A DNA stretch of 64,000 bases from assembly GCF_028473605.1 (NCBI RefSeq), contig NZ_CP097267.1:4208501-4272500 (forward strand), read 5' to 3'. Below the pieces are notes generated by a model that did no database searches, was not told where the DNA came from, and saw only the letters and a program-made list of their open reading frames with translations. Positions 9,301-17,729 of the stretch are shown here, piece by piece. The stretch's first letter is position 1, and the number at the start of each line of letters is the position of its first letter. This stretch comes from Acidovorax sp. NCPPB 3576 (lineage in GTDB: Bacteria; Pseudomonadota; Gammaproteobacteria; Burkholderiales; Burkholderiaceae_C). Made by a program: the position numbers and the translations under genes.

Positions 9301-10535
9301 GGGCGCTGACCGCGCTGGGCCTGCTGGGCACCGACGACACCGCCCGCCGGCTCACGCCCTTCATCCGCGCCTGGCCCGGCGAGTCGGCCCATGCGCGCGC
9401 CGTCACGGGGCTGGACGTGCTCGCGCAGATCGGCACCGACGTCGCGCTGATGCTGCTCAACGGCATCGCGCAGAAGATCAAGTTCAAGGGCCTGCAGGAC
9501 AAGGCGCGCGAGAAGATCGCCGCCATCGCCGAGGCGCGGGGCCTGAGCCCCGAGGAACTGGAGGACCGCCTCGCGCCCGACCTGGGCCTGGACGCGCAGG
9601 GCACGCTGCGGCTCGACTTCGGTCCGAGGGCGTTCAAGGTGGGCTTCGACGAGACGCTCAAGCCCTATGTGCGCGAGGTCTCGGTGGACGGCAGCGACGG
9701 CGCGCGCCTGCCGGACCTGCCCAAGCCGAAGAAGACCGACGACCCCGCCCTCTCGGCCGAGGCCGTGGAGCGCTTCAAGCTGCTCAAGAAGGACGCGCGC
9801 ACCATCGCCAGCCAGCAGTTGCTGCGCCTGGAGGTGGCCATGTGCGCGCGCCGGCGCTGGACGCCGCAGGTGTTCCGCGCCTTCCTCGCCGGCCACCCGC
9901 TCGTGCGCCACCTCGTGCAGCGCCTGGTTTGGGGCGTGTATGAGGTGCCGGATGGCGGCAGCTACGGCGGCCGGCTCGCGGCCTGCTTTCGCGTGGCGGA
10001 AGACGGCAGCACCACCACGGCCGAGGACGACCCGTTCGATATCCCGGAGGGCGCGCAGGTGCGCATCGGCGTTCCGCATGCGCTGGAACTGTCGCCCGAG
10101 GACGCCGCGGCCTTCGGCCAGATCTTCGCGGACTACGAGCTGCTGCAGCCGTTCCCGCAGATCGGCCGCGACACCTACACGCTGACCGAGGCGGAAAAGG
10201 CGGACATCAAGCTCTCGCGCTGGACGAAGGCCAAGGTGCCCACGGGCCGCGTGCTGGGCCTGGTCAACAAGGGCTGGCGCCGCGGGCAGGCGCAGGACGG
10301 CGGCGGCATCTGGTACTTCACCAAGCCGCTGGGCGCCGCCCACGTGATCGAGCTGCACCTGGACCCCGGCATCATCGTGGGCATGGTGGACGAGTACCCC
10401 GAGCAGGAACTGGGCGAGGTGCAGGTGGGCAAGCCTTCCGCCTGGGGCGAACTGCAGAATGCCGAGCCCATCGGCCGTCTGGACGCCATCTCCGCCAGCG
10501 AGCTGATCCGCGACCTGGAAGGACTTCGCGCCTGA
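6354..10535 (+). CDS. WGR domain - DUF4132 protein (YehI/MolR-like)
   Basis: A 1393-residue cytosolic protein that opens a five-gene set. Residues 1-70 form a WGR domain (WGR at 28-30, then IGTAGQSQTKSF), a module known from PARPs and bacterial proteins that bind nucleic acid or protein partners. A flexible Ala/Pro linker follows (about 75-125), then a long helical repeat-like region. Near the C-terminus is the DUF4132 signature (GRVLGLVNKGWRRG from about residue 1297, then DGGGIWYF). E. coli YehI and MolR share this architecture and their biochemical function is not established. The next gene starts 52 bp downstream on the same strand, and the four genes after that overlap. A role as client or adaptor of the neighbouring MoxR-VWA pair is my inference. 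Confidence 0.88.
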   Translation: MRRFELIEGNSSKFWEIEPSGSDLNIRWGRIGTAGQSQTKSFADAAKASAALTKLVTEKTNKGYSEVGVAPGAAIGASPAPAKAPAPQAASRQAAADGAERSAASVSAPAPAPAESLDAQCDRVFAAFCTQLAEGAVKVEDVFSAAVLKRQHGVSDQGASMAFERLKSEGLLTGWGTTAQVGKRAPALAQALLAEAAAGAAATPPAAAPTGAPAGDGEPGAVPPWLAQGDPVRLPSQMEREAYASRRFPQEAKAAALPQAWQRVRSSCDFHIDLPGTDAALRDPLQRTIDRLGRDKAEADAEADTALLALALASSGYYGENEPAAAIVDYLVAQYGLPGAVDILMASQRLETTNDYDSTTKKRRAHLSATVTRAMSNGWRGPLGQGEEAFRRHLAVAPQAEWEACADRIEAALPSLHPSRQPAMALLLPDRPAVSDALAHRLAAEKEVPDTLHWLMLTATDPAAIALAAKTRLGYSEGFWGNRRMVATAVRERGTGAVVVLERGAAEEAAGEALAAVGTPEAVHALAKAASSSKGALARLSLAADRWPLAAIAALSRLVAADGKDAGLLTPMLSRLLRAHGQSVPLLRPWLDAAAQAAVDRQLALLTGPSEVAAREELPAVLADPPWLAKTARKTAAVLSLEPLPLAPVEEWAPGEREEAQRLNSWQLSRFAKAAQDVPEMVDLLGFDTNKKKQLAPLAEDAARAIRAGDADALVAAWRAMLAERKRERYYWYSFDCVAVATLPPALAVPFWNAVAGEAEGYGVGHAIAKLGLPALPALAAMVRAKPAENLAWAMHYGGVEIAPTAARAFAKLKTARDTGRAWLLKYPEHAACALIAPALGKAGEARDCAGAALRLLHAQGHGALLMEVAGRYGDDAVLQALRTVLDESPLDRFPTKRARLPEFWQPRGWRRPVLQDGPGRGKALPDEALDALGQMLTFPTSEEVYAGIALVREACTPDSLADFAWDAFGAWLEAGGPSKDGWALTALGLLGTDDTARRLTPFIRAWPGESAHARAVTGLDVLAQIGTDVALMLLNGIAQKIKFKGLQDKAREKIAAIAEARGLSPEELEDRLAPDLGLDAQGTLRLDFGPRAFKVGFDETLKPYVREVSVDGSDGARLPDLPKPKKTDDPALSAEAVERFKLLKKDARTIASQQLLRLEVAMCARRRWTPQVFRAFLAGHPLVRHLVQRLVWGVYEVPDGGSYGGRLAACFRVAEDGSTTTAEDDPFDIPEGAQVRIGVPHALELSPEDAAAFGQIFADYELLQPFPQIGRDTYTLTEAEKADIKLSRWTKAKVPTGRVLGLVNKGWRRGQAQDGGGIWYFTKPLGAAHVIELHLDPGIIVGMVDEYPEQELGEVQVGKPSAWGELQNAEPIGRLDAISASELIRDLEGLRA

Positions 10536-10587
10536 CCGGCCATCGCATGGCTGCCCCCCGCCTTTCCCATCCCTGACCGACCGCACC

Positions 10588-11733
10588 ATGGCCATCTCCC
10601 GCAAAACACCACCTCCCGGCGAAGCCGCCACCGCGGGTGTCCCGCTGCAGCGGCCGCCCTCCGAAATCCTCCATGCCGCGGAGCTGGAGCGCCTGCGCGC
10701 ACAGGACGCCGACCCGCGCCCGCCCGGCTGGTCGCTGGGCCTGCGCGCCGCGCGGGCCTTCATCCTGGGCGATGCGGCGCTGGGCATCGCGCCCAAGATC
10801 GTCGCGCCCGTGGCAAGCATCGAGCGCATGCTGGTCACCCTGGCCACCGGTCGCGGGCTGATGCTCGTGGGCGAGCCCGGCACGGCCAAGTCGCTGCTGT
10901 CGGAGCTGCTCGCCGCGGCCGTCTCGGGCGTCTCCACGCTGACCATCCAGGGCGGCGCCTCGACCACCGAGGACCAGATCAAGTACGGCTGGAACTACGC
11001 CCTGCTCATCAACGAAGGCCCCAGCCCGCGCGCTCTGGTGCCCGCACCGCTCTACCAGGGCATGCAGCAGGGCCGCATCGTGCGGTTCGAGGAGATCACG
11101 CGCGCGCCGCTGGAGGTGCAGGACTGCCTGCTCGGCATGCTCTCCGACCGCGTGATGGCGGTGCCCGAGCTGGCGGGCGAACACGCCATGCTCTACGCAC
11201 GCGAGGGCTTCAACATCATCGCCACGGCCAACACGCGGGACCGCGGCGTGAACGAGATGAGCGCCGCGCTCAAGCGCCGCTTCGACTTCGAGACCGTCTT
11301 CCCGATCCTCGACTTCGACCGGGAGCTGTCGCTGGTGCAGGACGCCAGCGCGCGGCTGCTCGCGCAAAGCGGCATCCCGCACGCCGTGCCGGCGCCGGTG
11401 CTGGAGCTGCTTGTGTCCACCTTCCGAGACCTGCGCGGTGCACCGGCCGACGGCCAGCGCGGCGCGCCGCCCGATGCGGCCATGGACCGCCTGAGCGCCG
11501 TGATGTCCACCGCCGAGGCCGTGAACGTGGCCCACGCGGTGGGCGTGCGCGCCTGGTTCCTGGAGCGGCGCGAGGGCTCGCCCGCCGACCTGGTGGACTG
11601 CATCGCCGGCACCATCGTCAAGGACAACGCCGACGACCGCGCCAAGCTGCGCCGCTATTTCGAGCAAAAGGCCGCCAAGCGCACGGGCGGGCACTGGCGC
11701 GCGTACTACGAAGCGCGCCACCGGCTGCCGTGA
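10588..11733 (+). CDS. MoxR-type AAA+ ATPase (YehL-like)
   Basis: A 381-residue AAA+ ATPase of the MoxR class. Walker A is GEPGTAKS at residues 95-102, the Walker B equivalent is VRFEEI, sensor 1 lies in IIATANTRDRG, and an arginine-finger segment is ALKRRFDFE. MoxR ATPases act with VWA-domain partners as chaperone-like remodellers, as in RavA-ViaA. The partner here is the VWA gene at 14207. The stop codon overlaps the GTG start of the DUF5682 gene by 4 nt, so the two are almost certainly translationally coupled. The sequence pairs with yehL of E. coli by order and domain content. Confidence 0.92.
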   Translation: MAISRKTPPPGEAATAGVPLQRPPSEILHAAELERLRAQDADPRPPGWSLGLRAARAFILGDAALGIAPKIVAPVASIERMLVTLATGRGLMLVGEPGTAKSLLSELLAAAVSGVSTLTIQGGASTTEDQIKYGWNYALLINEGPSPRALVPAPLYQGMQQGRIVRFEEITRAPLEVQDCLLGMLSDRVMAVPELAGEHAMLYAREGFNIIATANTRDRGVNEMSAALKRRFDFETVFPILDFDRELSLVQDASARLLAQSGIPHAVPAPVLELLVSTFRDLRGAPADGQRGAPPDAAMDRLSAVMSTAEAVNVAHAVGVRAWFLERREGSPADLVDCIAGTIVKDNADDRAKLRRYFEQKAAKRTGGHWRAYYEARHRLP

Positions 11734-14210
11734 AGGCCGCCACGGCGCCGCACGCCGACCCCGTCATCCTCGGCGTGCGCCACCACAGCCCCGCCTGTGC
11801 GCGGCTGGTGGCGGCGCGCATCCGCGCGCTGCGGCCCGCGTTCGTGCTGATCGAGGGGCCCGCGGATTTCAACGACCGGCTGGACGAGCTCTACCTGCCG
11901 CACCGCCTGCCGGTCGCGATCTACAGCTACCTTGCGCGCGGCGATACGCACCGCGGATCGTGGACGCCCTTCGCCGATCACTCGCCCGAATGGCAGGCGC
12001 TGCAGGCCGGGCGGGAAGCCGGCGCGCAGGTGCGCTTCATCGACCTGCCCGCCTGGCACGACGCATTCGCCCATCTCGAGAACCGCTATGCCGATGCGGC
12101 CGATGCCGAGCACCAGGCGCGGGCCGAGGCCTACGAGCGCGCGCTGGCGGACAAGCTCGCGGTGCAGGGCCGCGACGCGCTCTGGGACCACCTCTTCGAA
12201 GACGCAGGGCCGGAGGATGCGCAGGCCGGACGGGAGGCCAGCGATGGCCTGGCGCTGCGCCTGTCCACGTACTTCGGCCACCTGCGCGGCGAGGGGGAGG
12301 CGGGCTCGCTCGGCAACCAGGCGCGCGAACAGATGATGGCGCGCTGGATCGCCTGGGCCATGGCGCAGGACCGCGGCGCGGTGCTGGTGGTGTGCGGCGG
12401 CTACCACGCCCCCGCGCTCGCGCGGCTCTGGCGCGGGATGCCCACCGGCGAGCCGGAGACGCCGCAGCCCGCGGAAGACCCCGAAGACACTATCAAAAAT
12501 ATAGCAAACCACCCAATTACTACTAAGGCATCGGCACGATTTGGCTCTTACATCGTGCCCTACACCTTCCGGCGGCTCGATGCCTTCGCGGGCTATGCGT
12601 CGGGCATGCCGTCGCCGCAGTACTACCAGTGGCTATGGGAGCACGGGGCCGAGGGCGCGGCCCGCGAGTTGCTGCGCGGCGTGGTGCAGCGCCTGCGCGA
12701 GCGCCAGCTGAGTGCCTCCACCGCCGACCTGATGGCCGTGCATGCGCGCGCGCTGGGGCTGGCGCGGCTGCGGGGGCACCGCCAGCCGCTGCGCTCGGAC
12801 TGGCTCGACGCCCTGGCGGGCGCCTTGGTGAAGGAGGCGCTCGACGCCCCCCTGCCCTGGACCTACCGCGGCCCGCTGCGTGCCGGCACTGCCCCGGTGC
12901 TGGTGCAGGCGATGGACGTGCTGGCCGGCGACACGGCGGGCCGCCTCGCACCGGGCACGCCGCAGCCGCCGCTGGTCGCGGCCGTGCGGGCCGAGTTGGC
13001 CGCGCAGGGCCTGCCGCTGCGTGGCACCGTCACGCTCGACCTGCTGCAGGAAGGCGACCGCGCCCGCAGCCGCGTGCTGCACCGGCTGGCCTTGCTAGAG
13101 CTGCCGGGCGTGGTGCGCACGCGCGGCCCGGCGATGGCGCTGTCGGGCGAACGCGGCGAGGCCTGGAGCCTCAGCGAACCGCTGGAGCAGCAGGCCGCGC
13201 TCATCGAGGCGGGCGCCTGGGGCGCCACGCTGGAAGACGCCGCGCGGGCGCGCCTGGAAGACCGCCTGCGCCAGGCCCGCGGGCGCATCGCGCCGCTGGC
13301 CGAAGGCCTGAACAGCGCGGCCTGGGCCGGCCTTGCGGACCTGAGCGACGGGCTGCTGCGGGACATCGGCGACGCCATCGCGCAGGAGCCGCGTTTCGAG
13401 GCGCTGGCCCCCGCGCTGGGGCTGCTGCACACGCTGCTGCGCCACGGCCAGATGCTCGGCATGGCCGGTGCACCCGTGCTGCGCGTCGCGGTGGAGGCCG
13501 GCTTCGACCGCGCGCTCTGGCTACTCGAAGCCCCCGCCGCGGTGGCCACCGCCGACACCGAAGACCATTTGCGCGGCCACCGCGCGCTGCAGCGCATCGT
13601 CGCCGACACGCTGGCCGACCTGGAAGACGGCGCGTCCCGTCCGCTCGCACTGGAACCCGCGCGCGCCCTCGCGGTCTGGCAGCGCAAGGCGGCCGACCCG
13701 CAGGCCGCACCGGTCAGCCGCGGCGCGGCGCTGGGCGCGGTGCTGGCGCTGTCGGGCCGCCTGGGCGGTGGCGCGCAGGGCAACGATGCCGCCACACCCG
13801 AGGCCAGCGTGGAGGAAGCCATGGACCTGCTCGCCGCCATGACCGCCGCCACGCTGGGCGACGCCCTCGCCGGCCTTTTGGCGCTGGCGCGCGAGGCGCT
13901 CGCCACCGAACCCGCCTTCGCCGCCGGCATGGACCGCCGCATCCGGGCGCTGGACGACGAAGACTTCGTGCAGGCCCTGCCGGCGCTGCGGGCCGCCTTC
14001 GCCTGGCTGCCGCCGCGCGAGCGGGGCCAACTCGCCGGGCAGGTGCTGTCGCTGCACGGCGCGCAGCACCTGCCGCGCCGCACCCTCACGGCCGCGACCC
14101 CGGGCGCCCTGCCCCCCGAAGCACTGGCACGCGCGCGCGCCGGCGAAGCCGCGGCCGCGGCGCGGCTGGCCGCGTGGGGCATCGACGCCGGCACCGGAGC
14201 CCCTTCATGA
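11730..14210 (+). CDS. DUF5682 family protein (YehM-like)
   Basis: An 826-residue protein starting with GTG inside the upstream stop codon (GTGA overlap). The N-terminus has GVRHHSP (residues 15-21) and LIEGPADFN (40-48); this strand-GxxH and strand-E-G-P arrangement resembles the TraB/ChaN/EreA-type fold, a similarity I infer from motifs only. The rest is alanine- and leucine-rich helical sequence. No transmembrane segments are obvious. The gene carries an AT-rich patch at about 12489-12550 that contains the core of the dispersed repeat, read in frame (residues around 255-270). It sits between the MoxR and VWA genes, which suggests an accessory or effector role in that module. Confidence 0.85.
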   Translation: MKAATAPHADPVILGVRHHSPACARLVAARIRALRPAFVLIEGPADFNDRLDELYLPHRLPVAIYSYLARGDTHRGSWTPFADHSPEWQALQAGREAGAQVRFIDLPAWHDAFAHLENRYADAADAEHQARAEAYERALADKLAVQGRDALWDHLFEDAGPEDAQAGREASDGLALRLSTYFGHLRGEGEAGSLGNQAREQMMARWIAWAMAQDRGAVLVVCGGYHAPALARLWRGMPTGEPETPQPAEDPEDTIKNIANHPITTKASARFGSYIVPYTFRRLDAFAGYASGMPSPQYYQWLWEHGAEGAARELLRGVVQRLRERQLSASTADLMAVHARALGLARLRGHRQPLRSDWLDALAGALVKEALDAPLPWTYRGPLRAGTAPVLVQAMDVLAGDTAGRLAPGTPQPPLVAAVRAELAAQGLPLRGTVTLDLLQEGDRARSRVLHRLALLELPGVVRTRGPAMALSGERGEAWSLSEPLEQQAALIEAGAWGATLEDAARARLEDRLRQARGRIAPLAEGLNSAAWAGLADLSDGLLRDIGDAIAQEPRFEALAPALGLLHTLLRHGQMLGMAGAPVLRVAVEAGFDRALWLLEAPAAVATADTEDHLRGHRALQRIVADTLADLEDGASRPLALEPARALAVWQRKAADPQAAPVSRGAALGAVLALSGRLGGGAQGNDAATPEASVEEAMDLLAAMTAATLGDALAGLLALAREALATEPAFAAGMDRRIRALDDEDFVQALPALRAAFAWLPPRERGQLAGQVLSLHGAQHLPRRTLTAATPGALPPEALARARAGEAAAAARLAAWGIDAGTGAPS
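12489..12507 (+). repeat. Fragment of the dispersed repeat inside the DUF5682 coding region
   Basis: The core TATCAAAAATATAGCAA (12491-12507) matches the 3' half of the repeat found intergenically elsewhere in the window. It is followed by about 40 bp of AT-richer DNA. It is translated in frame as part of the DUF5682 protein (TIKNIAN) without introducing a stop. Confidence 0.6.
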
Positions 14211-15334
14211 CACCGCTGACCATCCCTGACCCCCTGCAGCGCTGGCGCCTGTTGCTCGGCGAGCCGGCGGAACCCGCGTGCGGCGCGCTCGGCGATGCCG
14301 CGCAGGCGGCCGATGCGGCCCTCGAATGGCTCTACGGCCGCGACAGCGATCGCGCCGAGCGCGGCGAGCGCAGCGCGGGCCTGGGGCCCTCGGCGCTCAG
14401 CACGCCGGACTGGATCAACACCATCCACACGCTCTTTCCCAAAGAAGTGATCGAGCGGCTGGAACGCGATGCGGTGGAGCGCTACGGCATCGACGAAGTG
14501 GTGACCAACCTGGAGGTGCTGGAGCGCATCGAGCCGTCCGAATCGCTGCTGCGCGCGGTGCTGCACACCAAGCACCTCATGAACCCGCAGGTGCTGGCCG
14601 CCGCCCGCCGGCTCGTCGCCGAGGTGGTGCGACGCATCATGGAAAAGCTTGCCACCGAAGTGCGCCAGGCGTTCAGCGGCAGCCGCGACCGGCGCCGCCT
14701 CTCGCGCATGAAAGTGGCACGCAACTTCGACTTCCGGCGCACCCTGCAGGCCAACCTGCGGCGCTGGGACGCGGCTCGCGGCAAGCTCTACGTGGAGCGG
14801 CCCATTTTCATCAGCCGCACGCGGCGGCATGCCGAGCCGTGGGACATCGTGCTGCTCATCGACCAGAGCGGGTCGATGGTGGACTCTGTCATCCACAGCG
14901 CGGTGATGGCCGCCTGCCTTTGGCAGCTGCCGGGCATGCGCACGCGGCTGGTAGCCTTCGACACACAGGTGGTGGACCTCACGGCCGATGTGTCCGACCC
15001 GGTGGAGCTGCTCATGAAAGTGCAGCTGGGCGGCGGCACCGACATCGCACGGGCCGTGGCCTATGCGCAGTCGCTCGTCGCCAACCCGGCCCGCACCATC
15101 GTCGTGCTGGTGAGCGATTTCTACGAGGGCGGCGACCCCGGAGAACTCGTGCGCCGCGTGAAGGCGCTGACCGGCGCGGGCGCGAAGGTGCTGGGCCTGG
15201 CCGCGCTCGACGCACAGGCCGAGCCCGCCTACGACCGCGAGATGGCCGCGCGCCTCGTGAAGGAAGGCGCGCAGGTCGGCGCCATGACCCCGGGCCAGCT
15301 CGCGGGCTGGCTGGCCGAGAAGGTGCAGGCATGA
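14207..15334 (+). CDS. VWA domain protein (YehP-like)
   Basis: A 375-residue protein with an N-terminal helical region and a von Willebrand factor A domain from about residue 212. The metal-ion-dependent adhesion site is complete: DQSGS at 219-223, the threonine of GGGTD near 277, and the aspartate of VSDFYEGGD near 302. VWA proteins of this class bind MoxR ATPases and recruit substrates. The ATG overlaps the DUF5682 stop as ATGA, and its own stop overlaps the SWIM gene's start in the same way. A much longer in-frame open frame begins upstream at 12629 but runs antiparallel to reason: it would overlap the whole second half of DUF5682 in another frame. Confidence 0.92.
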   Translation: MTPLTIPDPLQRWRLLLGEPAEPACGALGDAAQAADAALEWLYGRDSDRAERGERSAGLGPSALSTPDWINTIHTLFPKEVIERLERDAVERYGIDEVVTNLEVLERIEPSESLLRAVLHTKHLMNPQVLAAARRLVAEVVRRIMEKLATEVRQAFSGSRDRRRLSRMKVARNFDFRRTLQANLRRWDAARGKLYVERPIFISRTRRHAEPWDIVLLIDQSGSMVDSVIHSAVMAACLWQLPGMRTRLVAFDTQVVDLTADVSDPVELLMKVQLGGGTDIARAVAYAQSLVANPARTIVVLVSDFYEGGDPGELVRRVKALTGAGAKVLGLAALDAQAEPAYDREMAARLVKEGAQVGAMTPGQLAGWLAEKVQA

Positions 15335-17478
15335 ACGCGCCGCTGCGGGCCGACCTGCTCGAACTCACCCCGGAGGCGCTGACGGCGCTGGCCAACGCGG
15401 GCTTCGTCAAGCGCGCGCAAAAGGACGTGGCGGCCAATGTGCTGCCGCGGCTGGAGACCGAACCCGACGGCACCGTGCGCGCGGAATTCGACGACGGCGC
15501 GCGCACGCGCCTGCCGCCGGGCCGCACGCTGCGCGATGCCGCATGCACCTGCGCCGCGAGCGGCATGTGCCGCCACCGCGTGATGCTGGTGCTGGCCTAC
15601 CAACAACGGTACGGCACGGCGAGCGCCCCGGCGATCGACACGTCCACGGCCGCAGCGCCGCCCGCGGAATCGGGGGGCGCCTGGAGCCCCGCGCATTTCG
15701 ACGACGCGGCGGTGTCGGCCAGCGTGGCGCCCTCGGTGCTGGAGCAGGCCGCGCGGCTGGCGGCCTCGCGCCCCGTGGTGGCGGTGCAGCCGTGGCAGAG
15801 CAACGCCTCGCCGCCCACGGCCCGGTTGCCGATGTGCACCGTGCGGTTCTTTTCGCGCAGCTCGCTCGTGCATGCGCGCTGCGACTGCCAGCAGGGCAGC
15901 GGCTGCGCGCATGTCGTGGTGGCGCTCTGGGCTTTCCGCGCCGCAGGCGATCTGCCCGCAGGCAGCGAAGAAGCCATGGTGGAAGTGCCGCCGCGCGCGG
16001 CCCCTGCCCAGCACGGCGCCGGCGCCGATGGCGGCAGCGGCGCCGCGGCGGCACCCGCGCACCTGCAGTCCCCCGAGGCGCTGCGCCTGCGCGAGGCGCT
16101 CGATGCGGTGCTGCTGTCGCTGTGGCTCGACGGATCGGCCCAGCCCGCGATGGCCCTGGCCGCGCGCTTCGAGGCCTTGCGGGCGCAGGCGCAGGCCCTG
16201 GGCTGGCGCTGGGTGGACGACGGCATCGCGGAGCTGTGGCTGCTGCTGCAATCGCAGCAGGCCCGCAGCAGCAGGCACGACCCGCTGCGCCTGCTGGCCG
16301 TGGCGGCCGAGCTGTGGGCGCGCCCGCGCGCCGCGGCCCACGCCGAGGCCGCGGCCGCGGACAGGACGGGGGCCGCACGCCCCGCGCTGCATGCCAGCCA
16401 GATCCTGGGCGCGGGCGTGAAGGGCGAAGTCGCGCTGGACCACATCAAGCTCGTCTCGCTGGGCGCCGCGCTCTGGTCCGACGCAGCGGCCGAAGGCGCC
16501 AACGTGCTCTTCGCCGATCCGGACACGCAGACCGTGACGGTGCTGGAACGCCAGTGGCCGCGCGGCGAAGGCGCCAGCGGCCCCGCGCAGGCCCTCGCCG
16601 GACGGCGCGTGGCGGGCTTTCCGCTGCGACAGATCGCGACGGGGCAGGTCATCACCAAGACCGCCACGCGCCGCGCCAACGGCCTCATCGACATCACCGC
16701 CGGGGCGCGCCAGACCGGCGTGATGCCGCTCTCGCCCGCGGCCTGGGACGAGCTGGCCCCGCCCTTGCGCCAAGCCAGTGTGCAAGCGCTGCGCGAGCGC
16801 CTGCGCGCCGCGCTTCCCGATTTCGTGCAGCCGCGCCAGGCCGCCACAGGCGCGGCCAGCGGGGCCTCGGGCGCGCTGCATGTGGTGGCGCTGGAAGGCG
16901 GCATGCAGGTGCAGGACTGCGAGTGGGATGCGGCCGCGCAGGTGCTGCATGCGCGCATCGTGGACGCGCAGCAGGAGGACGCCGGGCCTCTCCTGCACCT
17001 TGCGCTGCCGCACCGTGCGGCCGCGCCGGGCGCCGTGGACGCGCTGGCCCGCGCGCTGGCGGGCGAATGGGGGCCGCTGCGCGCGGTGGCCGGGCCGGTG
17101 GCGCTGCGCGGCGGCGAGGCGGTGATGCAGCCGCTGGCCCTGCTCACCCACCAGCGCGCCGTGGTGCCGCAGATCGAGCCGCCAGCCGCCCAGCCGCTGG
17201 CGCTGCGCACCTGCGCCGATGCGCCCACCCCCTTGCAGGCCCTGCTCGAAGAAACCCTGCAATCGCTGGCCCAGTGGCTGCGCCAGGGCCTGCGCCACCA
17301 GCCAGGCGGGCTGGATGCGCGCGCGCAGTCTCAGGCCCGGCAACTGCGGCAAGGCGGCCTGGACCGCGGCGCCGCGCTGCTCGAAAGCCTGGGCGGCCAC
17401 CTGCGGTCGGCCGACCGCGGACCGCTGCTGGCAGCGCTTTCCACGCTGGCACTGCTGTTGCAGGCCCAAGGCGGCTGA
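15331..17478 (+). CDS. Double SWIM zinc-finger protein (YehQ-like)
   Basis: A 715-residue protein with two SWIM-type zinc-binding motifs of the form CxC-xn-CxH. The first is C72-T-C74 to C80-R-H82. The second is C184-D-C186 to C192-A-H194. SWIM domains bind DNA or proteins in SWI2/SNF2, MuDR and related contexts. The remainder is Ala/Leu/Arg-rich, with no enzymatic motif that I recognise. It is the last gene of the set (ATGA overlap with the VWA gene), and 135 bp later lies the Fur box of the next, separately regulated gene. E. coli YehQ has the same domain at the same place in its cluster. Confidence 0.88.
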   Translation: MNAPLRADLLELTPEALTALANAGFVKRAQKDVAANVLPRLETEPDGTVRAEFDDGARTRLPPGRTLRDAACTCAASGMCRHRVMLVLAYQQRYGTASAPAIDTSTAAAPPAESGGAWSPAHFDDAAVSASVAPSVLEQAARLAASRPVVAVQPWQSNASPPTARLPMCTVRFFSRSSLVHARCDCQQGSGCAHVVVALWAFRAAGDLPAGSEEAMVEVPPRAAPAQHGAGADGGSGAAAAPAHLQSPEALRLREALDAVLLSLWLDGSAQPAMALAARFEALRAQAQALGWRWVDDGIAELWLLLQSQQARSSRHDPLRLLAVAAELWARPRAAAHAEAAAADRTGAARPALHASQILGAGVKGEVALDHIKLVSLGAALWSDAAAEGANVLFADPDTQTVTVLERQWPRGEGASGPAQALAGRRVAGFPLRQIATGQVITKTATRRANGLIDITAGARQTGVMPLSPAAWDELAPPLRQASVQALRERLRAALPDFVQPRQAATGAASGASGALHVVALEGGMQVQDCEWDAAAQVLHARIVDAQQEDAGPLLHLALPHRAAAPGAVDALARALAGEWGPLRAVAGPVALRGGEAVMQPLALLTHQRAVVPQIEPPAAQPLALRTCADAPTPLQALLEETLQSLAQWLRQGLRHQPGGLDARAQSQARQLRQGGLDRGAALLESLGGHLRSADRGPLLAALSTLALLLQAQGG

Positions 17479-17613
17479 GGCGGCCGCAAGACCGCGCGGG
17501 GCGGCCCGCCCCTGCCAGCAGGTGCGGGCGCGTCCGTTGCATGCACGCCGAAGACGGCTGAAAGCCTGCCGAAAGCCGGCGCCTCTTTCCGAATCGACCG
17601 TTTCCGCACCAAT

Positions 17614-17632
17614 TTGAATGATAATTATTCTT
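17614..17632 (+). promoter_or_regulatory. Fur box upstream of the TonB-dependent receptor
   Basis: The 19-bp site matches the Fur consensus at 13 of 19 positions, including an uninterrupted AATGATAAT core followed by TATT. It lies about 100 bp before the receptor's start, in the only AT-rich stretch of the gap 17479-17729. Repression by Fur-Fe2+ under iron-replete conditions is the expected consequence. Confidence 0.75.
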
Positions 17633-17729
17633 AATCAAATGGATCCATCTTTCCATCGCTGAGTCCGGCTGCCTTCCGGCCGGCCGGCGGCCTCTTCCTC
17701 CTCCTCGCCTTTTCCTTTCCTGCATTTCC

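Noticed and set aside
8268..10982. Long minus-strand open frame opposite the WGR-DUF4132 gene
   Set aside because: Composition is that of a shadow frame; the plus strand encodes a clear DUF4132 signature here.
12629..14206. Upstream extension of the VWA reading frame
   Set aside because: The translated sequence is low-complexity Arg/Ala/Gly and overlaps DUF5682 in another frame; the ATG at 14207 gives the ATGA overlap and a normal N-terminus.
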